Assembly (NCBI RefSeq): GCF_040712315.1
Contig: NC_134020.1
Coordinates: 52,623,751-52,687,750 of the forward strand
Origin: Castanea sativa
Lineage: Eukaryota > Streptophyta > Magnoliopsida > Fagales > Fagaceae
Direction: 5' to 3'
DNA length: 64,000 nucleotides
The notes below the pieces were generated by a model that had not been told where the DNA came from, searched no databases, and saw only the letters and a program-made list of their open reading frames with translations. Positions 36,251-47,975 of this stretch are shown here, piece by piece. Made by a program: the position numbers and the translations under genes. The stretch's first letter is position 1; each line of letters begins with the position of its first letter.

Positions 36251-37073
36251 AATTTTGCTGCTAGGAATATCTTCGTCTAGCATGTATGTTGATGACCTAA
36301 TTCTTCAAGCCATCTTTTTAGTTTTGAATGCAGACAGCTAAAATTTTGAATCCCTCATTATCATGTGAATTTTTTTTTTTCATGTTTTAGTTTTGAAATC
36401 TTGCCACAATATAGGGTAACATTCATGAAATCCATTATGTTTCAAATGGTGGCTGACCTGAGTAGTTTTTGTAATTTCGAAGCAGTTGTGGTAGTATTTT
36501 GTAGTATGTATAGAAGTCTCTCTTCAAGATGTTGTAAACTTTCCATATTTTTCATTGTAATGAGAATTACAGATTAGATTCTGCCCTATGCGAATTCGTG
36601 ATCTTATATCCTCTTGGTTTTACTGAACTAGTGTTTAGATTATCACAAAAGTTAAAAGGGCATAACTTCTTGTTCTTGTTCTTCTTTATTTTTCATTTAA
36701 ATTTTTTTCTCCACCTTGCATTTAGTCGATGATATTCTGCAGATACTGGGTTAGCATTCTTCTCTTTAGAGCTTACAGAGGTCAAGTGTAAAGTTTTCAG
36801 ACTTTGAGGTCACTTGATGGGATCAATATGATCAAGCAGTCGGTTGAAATTGAAATCACAAACAATAGAAGGAATTTTGTTCTGCACCAAATCCTTGCCT
36901 TGACTATTTAGTGTGATCTGAGCTTTGCTAAGTTGATCAGTGGATCAAGCATTCCTTCATCCTCTCATTGTTAGCCAAACTGATACTCTGCTAAAGTTGC
37001 TTCTTGTGCCTTTTAGGTAAGGCGATTTGGTTTCCAGTCACCAATGGCATGCGCCTCAGCCTAGTGGTGCTCC
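36251..37073. other. 3' flank of RRP45 and spacer
   Basis: Includes the presumed 3' UTR of RRP45. The ORF at 36365-36577 has no family features and I do not call it. Confidence 0.4.
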
Positions 37074-37270
37074 AATTTTTTTTTTTTTGGACGACATAGG
37101 AGAACTTCACTCAGATTAGTTGCACGTCGCAGAGCATATTGTACAATTATCCTCACTGTTAATCAAACTTCTATAGGCAACTAACTCCACCCACTAGAAC
37201 CAGTTACCGGGTAATCCAGGAGCTTTTCACTCTTAACGGGCTAAGCAGTTTATTCTCATGCTTAGAAGGC
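37074..37270 (-). mobile_element. short retroposon with 11-bp target duplication
   Basis: The insert begins with a T-run on the plus strand (poly-A tail of a minus-strand copy) and is flanked by AGTGGTGCTCC at 37063-37073 and 37271-37281. The body has no recognised tRNA head. It may be a truncated LINE 3' end or a retroposed transcript. Confidence 0.7.
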
Positions 37271-37964
37271 AGTGGTGCTCCTACATCTGATGAAGCCTCA
37301 TAGGCCTACAAATCTGGCCACCATCATAACAGAGCATATGACATGTGATTAGATAAACACGCCATCAAAATTGTCTTATTTACTTTTTTCCTTTTGTGTG
37401 TGCGCATGGTTTTCCAACTTACCAAAAGACATTAAATGTTGTTTTCATTGAATTGTTGTTATTTTATTATTATGGTTTCCTGCGTGTGGAATGATAGATG
37501 AGTACTAACCCAATTCAACAAAAAAGCGTGCATGTTATTTTCTGTGATTTGGGAATCCGATCTTTTTTGAAAATAAGGTGTCAAGAGCCTTGCAGATCAA
37601 TTGACTCCTTACGATGTTTCCAACCAAGATGTTTAGGTATAAATTCTCCCTTCTCCCAACTATGGAATAATCACAACAACAAAAAGAAAAGTAAAAAATG
37701 TGGAAAAAATAATTAATTTTATCTCTCTCTCTCTCTCTCCTTTTTGTTTGGTTACCATTTTCAACTAGAGGTTATCAATTTCATTTGGTTCCGTACGTGG
37801 ATTTAGAAAACTTGGTAAAGAAAATGCTACTCCAGTTGACAGCTTTTACTTTTTTTCAAAATATAGCTTCTCTAGTCATTACTACTCATCAAACTTATCT
37901 CTCTTTTCTCTTGGGTCTGAACGGGTTGCAGGGGTTAAGAATTATCTCGCATACCTCAAGAGTG

Positions 37965-38095
37965 GCAAAAATTATATGTTGTACCCGGCATATATGCCGG
38001 GTCTCTCACACAGAGGCGGGTTCCACAATGCGTGGGACCCGCCAATGTATGAGTGACCCGGCATATATGCCGGGTACACCATATACCAGCTCAGT
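37965..38095. repeat. long hairpin with two copies of a perfect 20-bp palindrome
   Basis: ACCCGGCATATATGCCGGGT, itself a perfect palindrome, occurs at 37983-38002 and 38056-38075. The two sit in mirror-image arms: TTGTACCCGG...CTCACACAGAGGCGGGTTCC pairs with GGGACCCGCCAATGTATGAG...GGGTACACC, around a loop of a few bases near 38030. No ORF, and the limits of any larger element are unknown. Confidence 0.85.
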
Positions 38096-38099
38096 GTGG

Positions 38100-39728
38100 A
38101 CCTCTCTGCCTAGGCTGCAAATGGACCAGACTTCAGCTTGTGGCTTGTTGAATTTTCAATAGGTTTGGTTGGTTGCTTGCTAACAAAGTCAAAGTGGATT
38201 TAAGAAACGCTTTAACTCATTTAATCTTTGCGACTTATAGGAGGTTTTCTACTCTTGCAGTTGCAGTTAATAGGTGTCAGTTTTGTTGGTGGTCTCTTGT
38301 CATCAGAATTTGCGAGAAGATGTGAGAATTTGCGACGAGTCATATAACTCAATTGATGTATTTTAAAATTTTTAATATAAACGTTTAGTGTTAAAATTTC
38401 CCGCACCCACTTGAGAGAGAGAGAGAGAGGAATACCAACTCGATTAGTTGAGGTTAATCATTATTAAATAATGAAATATTGATTTATAAATGGAAATCTC
38501 ATTTTATAATTTGACTCTTGAATTATCGCCTAAGGATTCTATATTGCAATTTATAATTTTATACCTCATAACAATTACTTTGACTTTGTTTTTATTTTTT
38601 AAAACTTATTAAAGTGTATAACTAATATCACAGTATCATCTTGACCTATAAATTTTATTAAATTAATCGACAAAAATAAATAAAACTATTTCAATGGCCG
38701 TCCTTTGAATTTAATTTTGATAATTATCTTGTACTTACTTGAGAAGATAGAATTACTAAACTAAGTTGTATTAACGGTTAAAGAATCTCACATGCCCTCT
38801 CAAAAAAATAAAAAAGAAATAAAAATTTTGATTATATATAATTTTCTACATGTATTTTGATCAGAAACATTCCAAACTTGTTTGAGAAACTTCTGAAGAC
38901 ACTATTTCCTTGAAAATCCAAATACCTACCATAATGATGAAAGAATCCCATCCTCAATATGACATGGCAATTGATGGGATCAATTATAAAAACAATAAGT
39001 CTAAAGGCTTGTTAAATTTTGCAATATTTTTCATAAATATTAAAGTAACATATTATGATTGGTGTAAAATAAAATTAATATAAATGGTCTCAATATAAAA
39101 AGATATTAAACTGATTACAGTTTGACCCTTCGATAGGTTGTGGGAAAAAAACATTGTTATCACAAAGATGATGCAGGATTGAATGTATCAGCCTTCCACT
39201 TGGTAAAAGTGAGGTGTCAAATTTAGAGCCAAGGCCTTCTCATACCAAAAGAAAAAGAAAGAAAGAGGGAAAGGAGAGAAGAAGATATCCTTATTCTTAT
39301 AAACCTAGCCAACCATTAATTAGGGCATATGTCCTTTTCCCCATACAATTCTCCTACGTTGATGTTCAAGTTGGCCACCAACTTTTTTGGTAAAATAGAT
39401 GGTTTCAAGTGACCTACCCTTTGTCTATGAAGAATATTGAGAGATGCTCCAGTGGGTCTTAGACACATGTTAATATTGTAGATGGTGAAGTGAATTATCA
39501 CCTTTTGATGTTGGTCCACATGATCTTCCAAATGGATTAACACCCCTTTTGGCACTCTATAATGATCACCAACCCTACCTTAAGAAAAAAAAAAAAAATC
39601 TCAAACTTCATGAAATCCATTTAAAATACTCTGTTAGAGGTATCTCAAGCATTTATGCTATGAAAGACCCATTACATATAATTGATGTAGGAGATAGTTC
39701 TCCTATGTAAGTTAGGATATAAATTTAC
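38100..39728. other. gene-free spacer
   Basis: AT-rich DNA with no recognised gene. The ORF at 39316-39555 (minus) has no family features. Confidence 0.4.
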
Positions 39729-39748
39729 ATTTGGATTTTAGTAGGATT

Positions 39749-39916
39749 TTTTTTTATTAATCGAAAAATTTTATTCAAAAATAAAATAAATTACAAGAAA
39801 AACAAACTGGTCTCCAATCTGGTTATAGATACAACACAAGGAGAGTCATTACTCAAATCAAAAGAACCATATACATTATTCAATAAAGACCACTTCAATG
39901 TGTGAGCTGTGTTGCG
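39749..39916 (-). mobile_element. short retroposon with perfect 20-bp target duplication
   Basis: A 168-bp insert flanked by identical ATTTGGATTTTAGTAGGATT at 39729-39748 and 39917-39936. It starts T-rich on the plus strand, so it is a minus-strand copy with an A tail. Probably a severely 5'-truncated LINE end. Confidence 0.85.
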
Positions 39917-39936
39917 ATTTGGATTTTAGTAGGATT

Positions 39937-41613
39937 AAGTATAATGAATATTTGAATTTTGATCCAATTATGCATGTGTGCTTGGGTTTGTTATTGGGGG
40001 TAGCCTTTCCAAATCAGAAGCTACTTGTAGATAACATCATATTACCACTATAATATGCCCCCATGTAGTAAAACTAGAGTCTTCCTTACAAAGATACAAG
40101 CATACAAGGACAAGGTGGAATTTGCAAGGGAATATACAATTAGTGATATATAAGTCCTCCATGACATGGTTATAATTGATCCCCATATAAAAATAATCTT
40201 CAAGCAATCACAGTCAAAAGGTACTTTAGTCCTTGAATTTTAGTGGAATGATTAGACATTTAGGCTATATTCTCAACATGTAGAGGCACGTTGTGATTTG
40301 GAAATATTGTAGATGCATCAAAAATACATTTAAATATATGTACTTAGTGTTCCACTGGATGATCGAAAAGGATTTGTCATCCTGTTGATGTGGCAAGATC
40401 TAGGCCGTCGATCATCGATGGATCCCACATGAATCATACCATAACCCATGTCATTTTCTTAATTAATTAGCAGTTTGCTTAAACTTCAGTTTAAAAAAAA
40501 AAATGATAAAGACCACACTTGGTATGACATAGAAGTACGTATGCCATGTGCCTTATGCCAAGTATGATTACTTTCTTGGATTTGGCTTCTTTGGACTTCA
40601 AGATGGGAAGCTAATAATGAGTTTGGCCAACCTTAGATCATAAAAGGGAAATCCATGTTATATACCAAAATTACTTGCTTTTTTATTAATTAAGAAAAAA
40701 AAAAATAAGTATGATATGATTTGATCTCAATTATTGACCTAATTTCAGCTATTAACGTGGCTAAACTCTACTTGGAGTTGTACTGAAATTCAAAAAGAGC
40801 TAAACATGATTTTGATTTATTATTTCTTTAATACAAATTGACAAAAAAAAAAAATCAATTCTTTAGAACATGTTGCCAATGATGCTTTCCAATTCTAGGT
40901 TGAGGTTCCACGCCTTATTTTGTTCTCATTTTTAACTGAGCACGACTGACACAAACCCAATAAAGAACAAAGCTTAGGTAGAAGTAGAAGACAATACATT
41001 TTGTGCTGCATTATTTAATGCAAGAAAATTATATGGTTGAATTTAATTGGATAATCTAATATATAGTATCTAAGGAGTACTATATTTTGTCAGGAAGATA
41101 AATACTTTGGGAAGTTTCTTTAAATAATTAATATAACATATAGAAATGCATTTTAATTCAAAAGGCCTATGCCCCATTAGGTATGTGGTCAATTATGTTA
41201 TATTAACTGGGTTTCGGGACATGTCCTTTTATTTTAAATATTCAAGGACAAGTAGTAGTTGATTTTAATCTCCACATTTTATATAGTTAGTAAATGATGT
41301 AGCGGCTTTTCATTAAAATAAAAGGAGATTTCAGTTAAAAAACTACTAGGGGTAAGCCAAACCCATGATATGAACTAATTCTTCTCATTATTATCTGATG
41401 TGAGATTTCACTCACACATGTATACCCAACATATTTAAGTTTATTGTAGATAAAAAGGCGCAAGTGCTAAACTTATCTCAAAGGGATTACTTTTTTTTAT
41501 TTTTTATTGAAAGACTACGAAATTCATTTTGAATTAAAAGTAGTAAATATATCATAAAGAAGAGCTTGTTCTAAAAAATAAAAATTCTTTTCATTCCAAG
41601 CTGAAAATCCATT
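39937..41613. other. gene-free spacer
   Basis: No coding sequence or defined repeat recognised. Confidence 0.4.
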
Positions 41614-41618
41614 AGTGC

Positions 41619-42252
41619 TGAAGAGGGTATATTTAGGGTAGACGGTTAGGATTTGCAAAGACCAACAATAGGTAGCATCAATAGGACGACGAATAAAGAC
41701 ATGCGACGACAAAACCCATGAACAGTGGACGGATAATGTATTGGGATGGGTTACCTCCAGTCTACGGGATGATCCAAGGAGAACGGGTTGCCTGAAAAGA
41801 ATGGATAGACCCCTGGACGGACACTGAGGTCGACGGAACCAAATACACGTGGCAATGACATGGCTTACGTGGTTTCCAAGCAAGTTTCGAATAATAATGA
41901 CTTGTGAACCACGCTTAACCCTAGTTAATAGAACCCTTACATGGAAAGGGTCCCTTAAATCACATGCATTTATGAACATTTTATCTACAAGGAAATATTC
42001 TTCTTCTCCAAGAAACAAAGGTCGGTTCCTCACCACTATAAAAAGGCCATAACCTACAGAAAACAGGTACGCATAATTCATCACAGCTCTGGCACTCTAG
42101 AGTTGTGACAATCTCTCTGACTTAACCTTCGAAGGGTATTAGGCCGGTACCACACCGATACCATCTTAAGGTCTTTTTCTTTTTGGCATGTGCAGGTGTT
42201 GTTTTGGGCACGTAAGGACTTTGTAGCCTACTAACGATTTTCGGCATTATCA
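41619..42252 (+). mobile_element. solo LTR of a Ty3/gypsy-type retrotransposon
   Basis: 634 bp starting TGAAGAGGGTA and ending GGCATTATCA, flanked by the perfect 5-bp duplication AGTGC at 41614-41618 and 42253-42257. It contains CACTATAAAAAGGCC (TATA-like) and CTCTCTGACTTAACCTTCGA, typical of plant gypsy LTR R/U5 regions. The lack of internal sequence indicates LTR-LTR recombination. The minus-strand ORF 41524-42084 lies inside it and is not a gene. Confidence 0.9.
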
Positions 42253-42257
42253 AGTGC

Positions 42258-42800
42258 CTAAAAGTCATTATCTCCAAGGGAATACTTTGATCATTAATAT
42301 ATAACATAGTCAATGATAGTTTGAAGATTGAACGTGCATCTTATTTATCGTGAATTTGCTCATTACTCGATATGCATTTGTGGCTCATTCGTCATTATAG
42401 TTATATGATTGAATTTTTTATTTAAAGAATCTAAGGTACAACATATAAGAAATTGTCTCTAATTTATACCAGATAAATAAAAAAGCTTTTTGATCAATAC
42501 AATACATAGTGGTGGGATAGAGGAGTTGGGAGAGAGATGATGGTTGGACGAGCAAAAAACATTGGGGCGAGGGAGGGGGAGGGCACAAAGGATATTTATT
42601 TTTAACCATTTTAGTATAACTAACATAGAGCTTGCGCGATGTGAGAATAATGCTTTAATTTCCATGTGAAAGATTATATAAAATGTTCCAAATATGTTAA
42701 AGAAATAACATGAAATAATGTCGCGAAAACATGAATAGGTTTTTATTAAATTAAAGTAATATGAAATTGAGGAATAAATAAATGTTTTTAATATCAAGAG
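42258..42800. other. gene-free spacer
   Basis: AT-rich DNA between the solo LTR and the SINE 3' module. The ORFs here (for example 42418-42609 minus) are unsupported. Confidence 0.35.
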
Positions 42801-42804
42801 GATA

Positions 42805-42976
42805 AAGAAATAGAGTATGTCATAGAAATTAGTTGAAGTAATGAATTCATCATGAAAAGTGAAATTTTCAATTCCCGCCAACACCAAAAACTTATTGATG
42901 TCTTGGTCTGATAATAAAGAGTCATTATCAGGAGCGGACGCCATAAGTTGAAAGTCTCTAAAAAAATAATAATAAA
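42805..42976 (+). mobile_element. SINE copy sharing the GACGCCATA 3' module
   Basis: CAATTCCCGCCAACACCAAA, then AGGAGCGGACGCCATAAG and TTGAAAGTCTCTAAAAAAAT with a (TAA)n tail, matching the SINE at 25.9 kb. The tRNA-like head is eroded. Confidence 0.65.
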
Positions 42977-43025
42977 GTAAAGAGCAATTAAAGGATTAAA
43001 GGACAATTAATGTAGGAATATTGTA

Positions 43026-43029
<4 letters not shown>

Positions 43030-43076
<47 letters not shown>
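43030..43076. repeat. (TA)n microsatellite at a Helitron 5' end
   Basis: Long AT tract directly before AAAAGCAGAGATTTCATGTG. It probably grew from the TATATATA start of the Helitron. Confidence 0.8.
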
Positions 43077-43080
<4 letters not shown>

Positions 43081-44972
43081 CAGAGATTTCATGTGAGAAA
43101 GCATAACGTTTTGCCAAGTGGCATATTGTATGACATCATTGTCATTTAAACTTCCACCTCATCTAAATTTATCATTTATGTCAACCTATTAAGTAATGAC
43201 AAATGCATTTATTTCAATGTATTAATAAAATTTTAAGAATTTGCATACATTTATAACTTTACATGCTTTGAATTGATATGGATGGATTTAACAAGTCATG
43301 GGAAATGTAGGAATAAAATTCAAAGATTTTGTATACATTTATAACTTTACATGCTTTAAATTGATACGAATAGATTTAAAAGTCATGGGTAAGGTAGGAA
43401 TCAAAAAAACTTTTCAATTTTCAGCATAAGACTAACTTCAATATTTGAATTTTATTCCTACATTTCTCATGACTTTTTAAATCCATCCATATCAATTCAA
43501 AGTATGTAAAGTTATAAATGTATACAAATTCTTTGAATTTTATTAATACATTGAAACAAATGCATTTTTCATTACTTAATAGTTTGACATAAATGCTAAA
43601 TTTAGATGAGGTGAATGCCTAAATGAGAAGGATGTCATACAATGTGCCACTTGGCAGAATGTCGTGCTTTCCCACATGAGGTTCCTGTTTTTATATATAT
43701 TGATGATTGATTGATTGATGTGGAGAAAAATAATATTTGTTCTATTCATTGAATTCAACTCTTGCAATTTTGCATTAAAGTTAGTCTTATGTAGAAAATT
43801 GAAAAGTTTTTTTGATTCCTACCTTTCCCATGACTTTTTAGATCCATCCCTATCAATTCAAAGGATGTAAAGTTTTAAATGTATAGAAAATCTTTGAATT
43901 TTATTCCTACATTTATAAATGTATACAAATTCTTTGAATATTATTAATACATTGAATAAATGCATTTGCCATTACTTAATAAGTTGACATAAATGCTAAA
44001 TTTAGATGAAGTGGAGGCCTAAATGAGAAGGATGTCATACAATGTGCCACTTGGCAGAACCTCATGCTTTCTCACATAAGGTCTCTGCTTATATATATAT
44101 ATATATATTTATGGAAAATGCATTTATTTCAATGTATTACTAATAAAATTCAAAAAATTTGTATACATTTATAACTTTACATACTTTGAATTGATACAGA
44201 TGGATCTAAAAAGTCATGGAAAATTTAGGAATCAAAAAAACTTTTCAATTTTTTGCATAAGACTAACTTCAATGTAGAATTGCAAGAGTCGAATTCAATG
44301 AATTGGGCAAATATTATTTATCTCCACATTTGTCCAGTATAAATCTCTATTTCCATTGGACTCAAAAATTAAACTTCCATAATTTTCTCACAATATCTTT
44401 GTTTTACTTTCTGAGAGGTATGTTAATTTTTAAAATATTACGTTTGTCTTAAATATTTTGTTTACATTTTATGTATACGGTTTTACTTATGTAGCATTGT
44501 AATTTATTTAGACTTGTTTTTTCTTATTATGTGCCAATTTATATTTTTGGTTTTCTGTATGATGCGTATACCTGGTAAGGATCTATTTTTGGCTACTTTT
44601 AGTTCAATTAAAATTTGGAGGTTAAATTGTGATATTATTTCATCACTATGACATTATTTTTTCTATTGTTGTATCATGAAATTCTAGAAGTTTTTATAAC
44701 TAATTGATATATAAAACATGAATAATACAAGAAAGACACATATGAACCAACAGGTTTGTAGGAGACAATTTCACTATGATCTGGTAATATTTCTTGGTTG
44801 CATGAATTAGAGGAATTTCCCCCAATGTATTTAGTTTTAATTTAGTTTTATTAGAAAACCTCATATATTAAGTGTGACTAACAATAATAGTATTCATGAA
44901 ATCAATGGGTCATAAATAATTTCTTACAAAATTTATCAAAATGCACAGCGCATCGCGTGGGATATCAGCTAG
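43077..44972 (+). mobile_element. Helitron (non-autonomous), interrupted by inverted 5'-end copies
   Basis: The right end has the Helitron signature: a GC-rich hairpin CACAGCGCATCGCGTG (stem CAC/GTG and GCG/CGC, loop CAT), then GGATATCAG and a terminal CTAG followed by T. The left end has AAAAGCAGAGATTTCATGTG preceded by a TA tract, the form of plant Helitron 5' ends. Between 43435 and 44110 two copies of the same 5' region lie in inverted orientation (ends near 43705 and 44110). Forward sequence then resumes at about 44120. There is no Rep/helicase ORF. Exact 5' end and nesting order are inferred. Confidence 0.65.
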
Positions 44973-45124
44973 TTTGAATAATGATAAAAGTATTTTAATC
45001 CACATGGCAGAACCTCATGTTCCCACATGAGATTTTTGTTTTCTTATTTAAAAAACTATTTATATATAATTATTTATATAATTAGTGTACACCTATAAAT
45101 AATTAATATGTGCATTTAACCCAT

Positions 45125-45253
45125 GGACACATTCAATGAACTTATATTTTGACATAAATGTAATCCTTGTTGAGGTGAAAGCCTAAATGAAGAATATGTC
45201 ACTTGGTAAAACCTCACACACTCTCACATGAGGTTTTTGCTTTTATATATAGA
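45125..45253 (-). mobile_element. isolated Helitron 5'-end copy
   Basis: The reverse complement starts TCTATATATAAAAGCAAAAA, followed by CCTCATGTGAGAG, matching the 5' termini in the cluster at 43-44 kb. The base before TC is A, as expected for A/T insertion. A further eroded piece occurs at 44996-45055. Confidence 0.6.
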
Positions 45254-46760
45254 TTGATTGATTTTTCATTGACTTTAAAAACATTTTTCATTAACCCAAA
45301 TTTTTTTGGTTTCACCAAATAACAATAAGTTATTGGACACCAATGAACTATTGGTTTAATTATTGGCACTTCTCTTTCCTTCTAAAAAAAAAAAATTGGT
45401 ACCTATTGGTATCTTAAATCCCAAATGTCTAGGGCTTGATCCCCCATCCTCAACTTAATGTGAAAAAAAAAAAAAAAAAACTCTCGATCCTTTTATCCCT
45501 AATAGCTTTTAACAATATTGTCTAGTAACTCTCCAATTATAACTATTTTTTTTTAAAAAAAAAATAGCTCTAAAAATCTGATATGTTTAGGATATTGTGA
45601 TTTGTTAGGAATATACTAAACAAGAATAGAATCCTAAATTTCTATTACACGTAACATGATTTCATTATAAAATGGAGTCCTATTTCATTCAAATATCCTA
45701 AAATACCCTTTATAGAATAATATTTTTACTTTCTATGGGTCTTGTTTAACAATCAATTATATATAAATTATTCTTCTCAAAAAAATTATTTATAAATTAA
45801 ATAATTGTATATTTAAATGATTTCTTTTTGTTCAAAATTGCTCTCTATAAATATTAAATGAAAAACTAACAGCATCTACCCTAAAGAATAAACTCTAATA
45901 AATAACAAATTCACCTTCTTGAGAAAAATGATAATATATAAAACAAGCTGGATTTATTAATACAATAAAAAAATCATACATGTTTTTTTAAAAAAAAAAG
46001 TTAATACATCTTTTAAATTAAAATTAATACATAAAACATGAGTTTGTAATTTTTTATATATTAATTTTATACTATAATATAAGTTGAATTACCTTACTTA
46101 AGAAAATGCTCTTAAAGACCTTTTAGTAAGAAAAAACTATTATGGACCTTTTAGTAAAAAATAACTATTTCTCGTTTTAAAGGAACGAGAACTTAACAAA
46201 ACAAATGAATAGCAATTATAAAAGCAATGGTTCCATTCATGAATCTATTATTGCGCATCACACTTGCCTTTGTTTTATATTCATAAGTCATAACGTTGCC
46301 TTGAACTTAGGAAAAGTGGACACATAAACTAACGTTTTCTTTCCTTTCACGATTTCACTAGGGCTATTTTTTTTCAAAAGCACTACATACCAAAACAAGT
46401 CCTTGTCTCTTTTTTATTAAACCAATCATTTCTTACTCAGCAACCAAAAAATAAAAAGTGTAAGTTAATAGATGTCTTAATGGCATTAGGTTAAGAAATA
46501 TTTTTAGAAAAATTTTATGAAAAAAAATTAATTTTTTTTTTTCATATAAGTGACACCACTTTTTTACAATAGTTTATTAATAATTGTTCTAAGAGTATCA
46601 ATTATCAAGAATAAAAAAAAGCTAATAATTCTCAATCCTTTTAATTCGGATTCACTCCGTTGAACTTACATTTGAAGACAATTTACGTAGCATAGAACTT
46701 CATGCATGTGTCTCATGGAGATTCACATTGAGATAATTCCAATATAACTTGTAGGTACAA
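45254..46760. other. gene-free spacer
   Basis: AT-rich DNA, homopolymer runs, no recognised gene or delimited element. Confidence 0.4.
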
Positions 46761-46880
46761 AAATAAATGTGATTGGATTAGAGGAGATTCATTTGCCATG
46801 TCACATCGAAATTTGTGGCAAATAAATGTGATTGGATTAGTGGAGATTCATTTGCCATGTCATATCGAAATTTGTGGCGT
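46761..46880. repeat. 59-bp tandem duplication
   Basis: The unit beginning AATAAATGTGATTGGATTAG occurs at 46762 and 46821 with two substitutions seen. Confidence 0.9.
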
Positions 46881-46910
46881 TGCACATGGAGGTAGATAAT
46901 TCCAATTTAA

Positions 46911-46914
<4 letters not shown>

Positions 46915-46966
<52 letters not shown>
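46915..46966. repeat. (TA)n microsatellite
   Basis: About 50 bp of uninterrupted AT dinucleotides. Confidence 0.9.
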
Positions 46967-46970
<4 letters not shown>

Positions 46971-47641
46971 CTAAATGCTGTTTTTGAATTTTCCTTTTAA
47001 AATTTTTTAATGTAAATTTTTTCTTGTAAGATGAAAATGTATTTTTTAGTTAAGGAACAACACATAAAGTATTGAACTTATGTTTTATTCATATATATAT
47101 ATATATATATATATTATTTATTTATTTCCAACTTGTATAAAATAAATTAAAGTTTGAAGACTTGAAATGTATATATAAAATTAACTAATTTCAGGGTAAA
47201 ACAATAATTGAAGGGACAAAATATAAAGTACCCTTTCTTTTATAAAATACTTTCAACATGTATATAAAATAGCTACCTTCACTAATACGTTTAGTGTGAA
47301 CTATGAAAGCCACATGAGGCCAATTATTAGTCTGTACCAATAATAATAAGAAATTAGAATCTTGAGAGCCACATAAAATAAAGAAATAAAAAAGCTAGAT
47401 TCTTTGAGCCGTTTACATGCCTCACCTCAAGATTCTTTTAGCTGATCGATGTGCATGAACTCAAGATTCCAAGGCCCCCATTTTTGTCCTATCATGGGTC
47501 CTACTTTTTGGGACCTTTGATGTGGGATGGATCCGATTGAAGATTGATTTATAAAAAACTGTTCTTATGTACTCGTTAAGGAATCAACTATTTTACATGT
47601 ATTAAAAAGTAGTAAAAACTAATAAACAAGAAACCCTCTAG

Positions 47642-47975
47642 GCTGACAAAATTTGCTTAAAAGTATTTTTTGGGAAAAAAATTAAGTAAATAGTATACAT
47701 TTAAAGTTTTTTAGTTAGTTAACTGTTTTTGTAAGTTGAGTTTGGCAAACTCGAGTTTGGGCTGGAAGTCGAGTTTGACAAACTCGACTTCCAAGCAATA
47801 TTGAAGCATCCTACTTGGTCTTGCCTGGAAGTCGAGTTTGTCAAACTCGACTTCCAACCCAAACTCGAGTTTGTCAAATTCGACTTCCAAAAACAGTCTA
47901 ACTAATTAAATAACTTCTTTTATGTGCTGTTTTCCTAATTTTTTTCTAAAAACATACTATTTGGCAAATTTTAGC
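47642..47975. mobile_element. foldback MITE with CTCGAG-centred palindromes
   Basis: Arms of about 130 bp are inverted copies: the left starts GCTGACAAAATTTGC and the right, read in reverse, GCTAAAATTTGCC. Both continue through ATAGTAT, GTTAGTTAACTG/GTTAGACTG and a GAAGTCGAGTTTG series. The centre is a string of AAACTCGAGTTT and GGAAGTCGAGTTTG palindromic units. CTCTAG occurs immediately outside both ends, a possible short or eroded target duplication. Confidence 0.75.

Noticed and set aside
41524..42084. 186-aa minus-strand ORF
   Set aside because: Lies almost wholly within a solo LTR defined by TG/CA ends and a target duplication.
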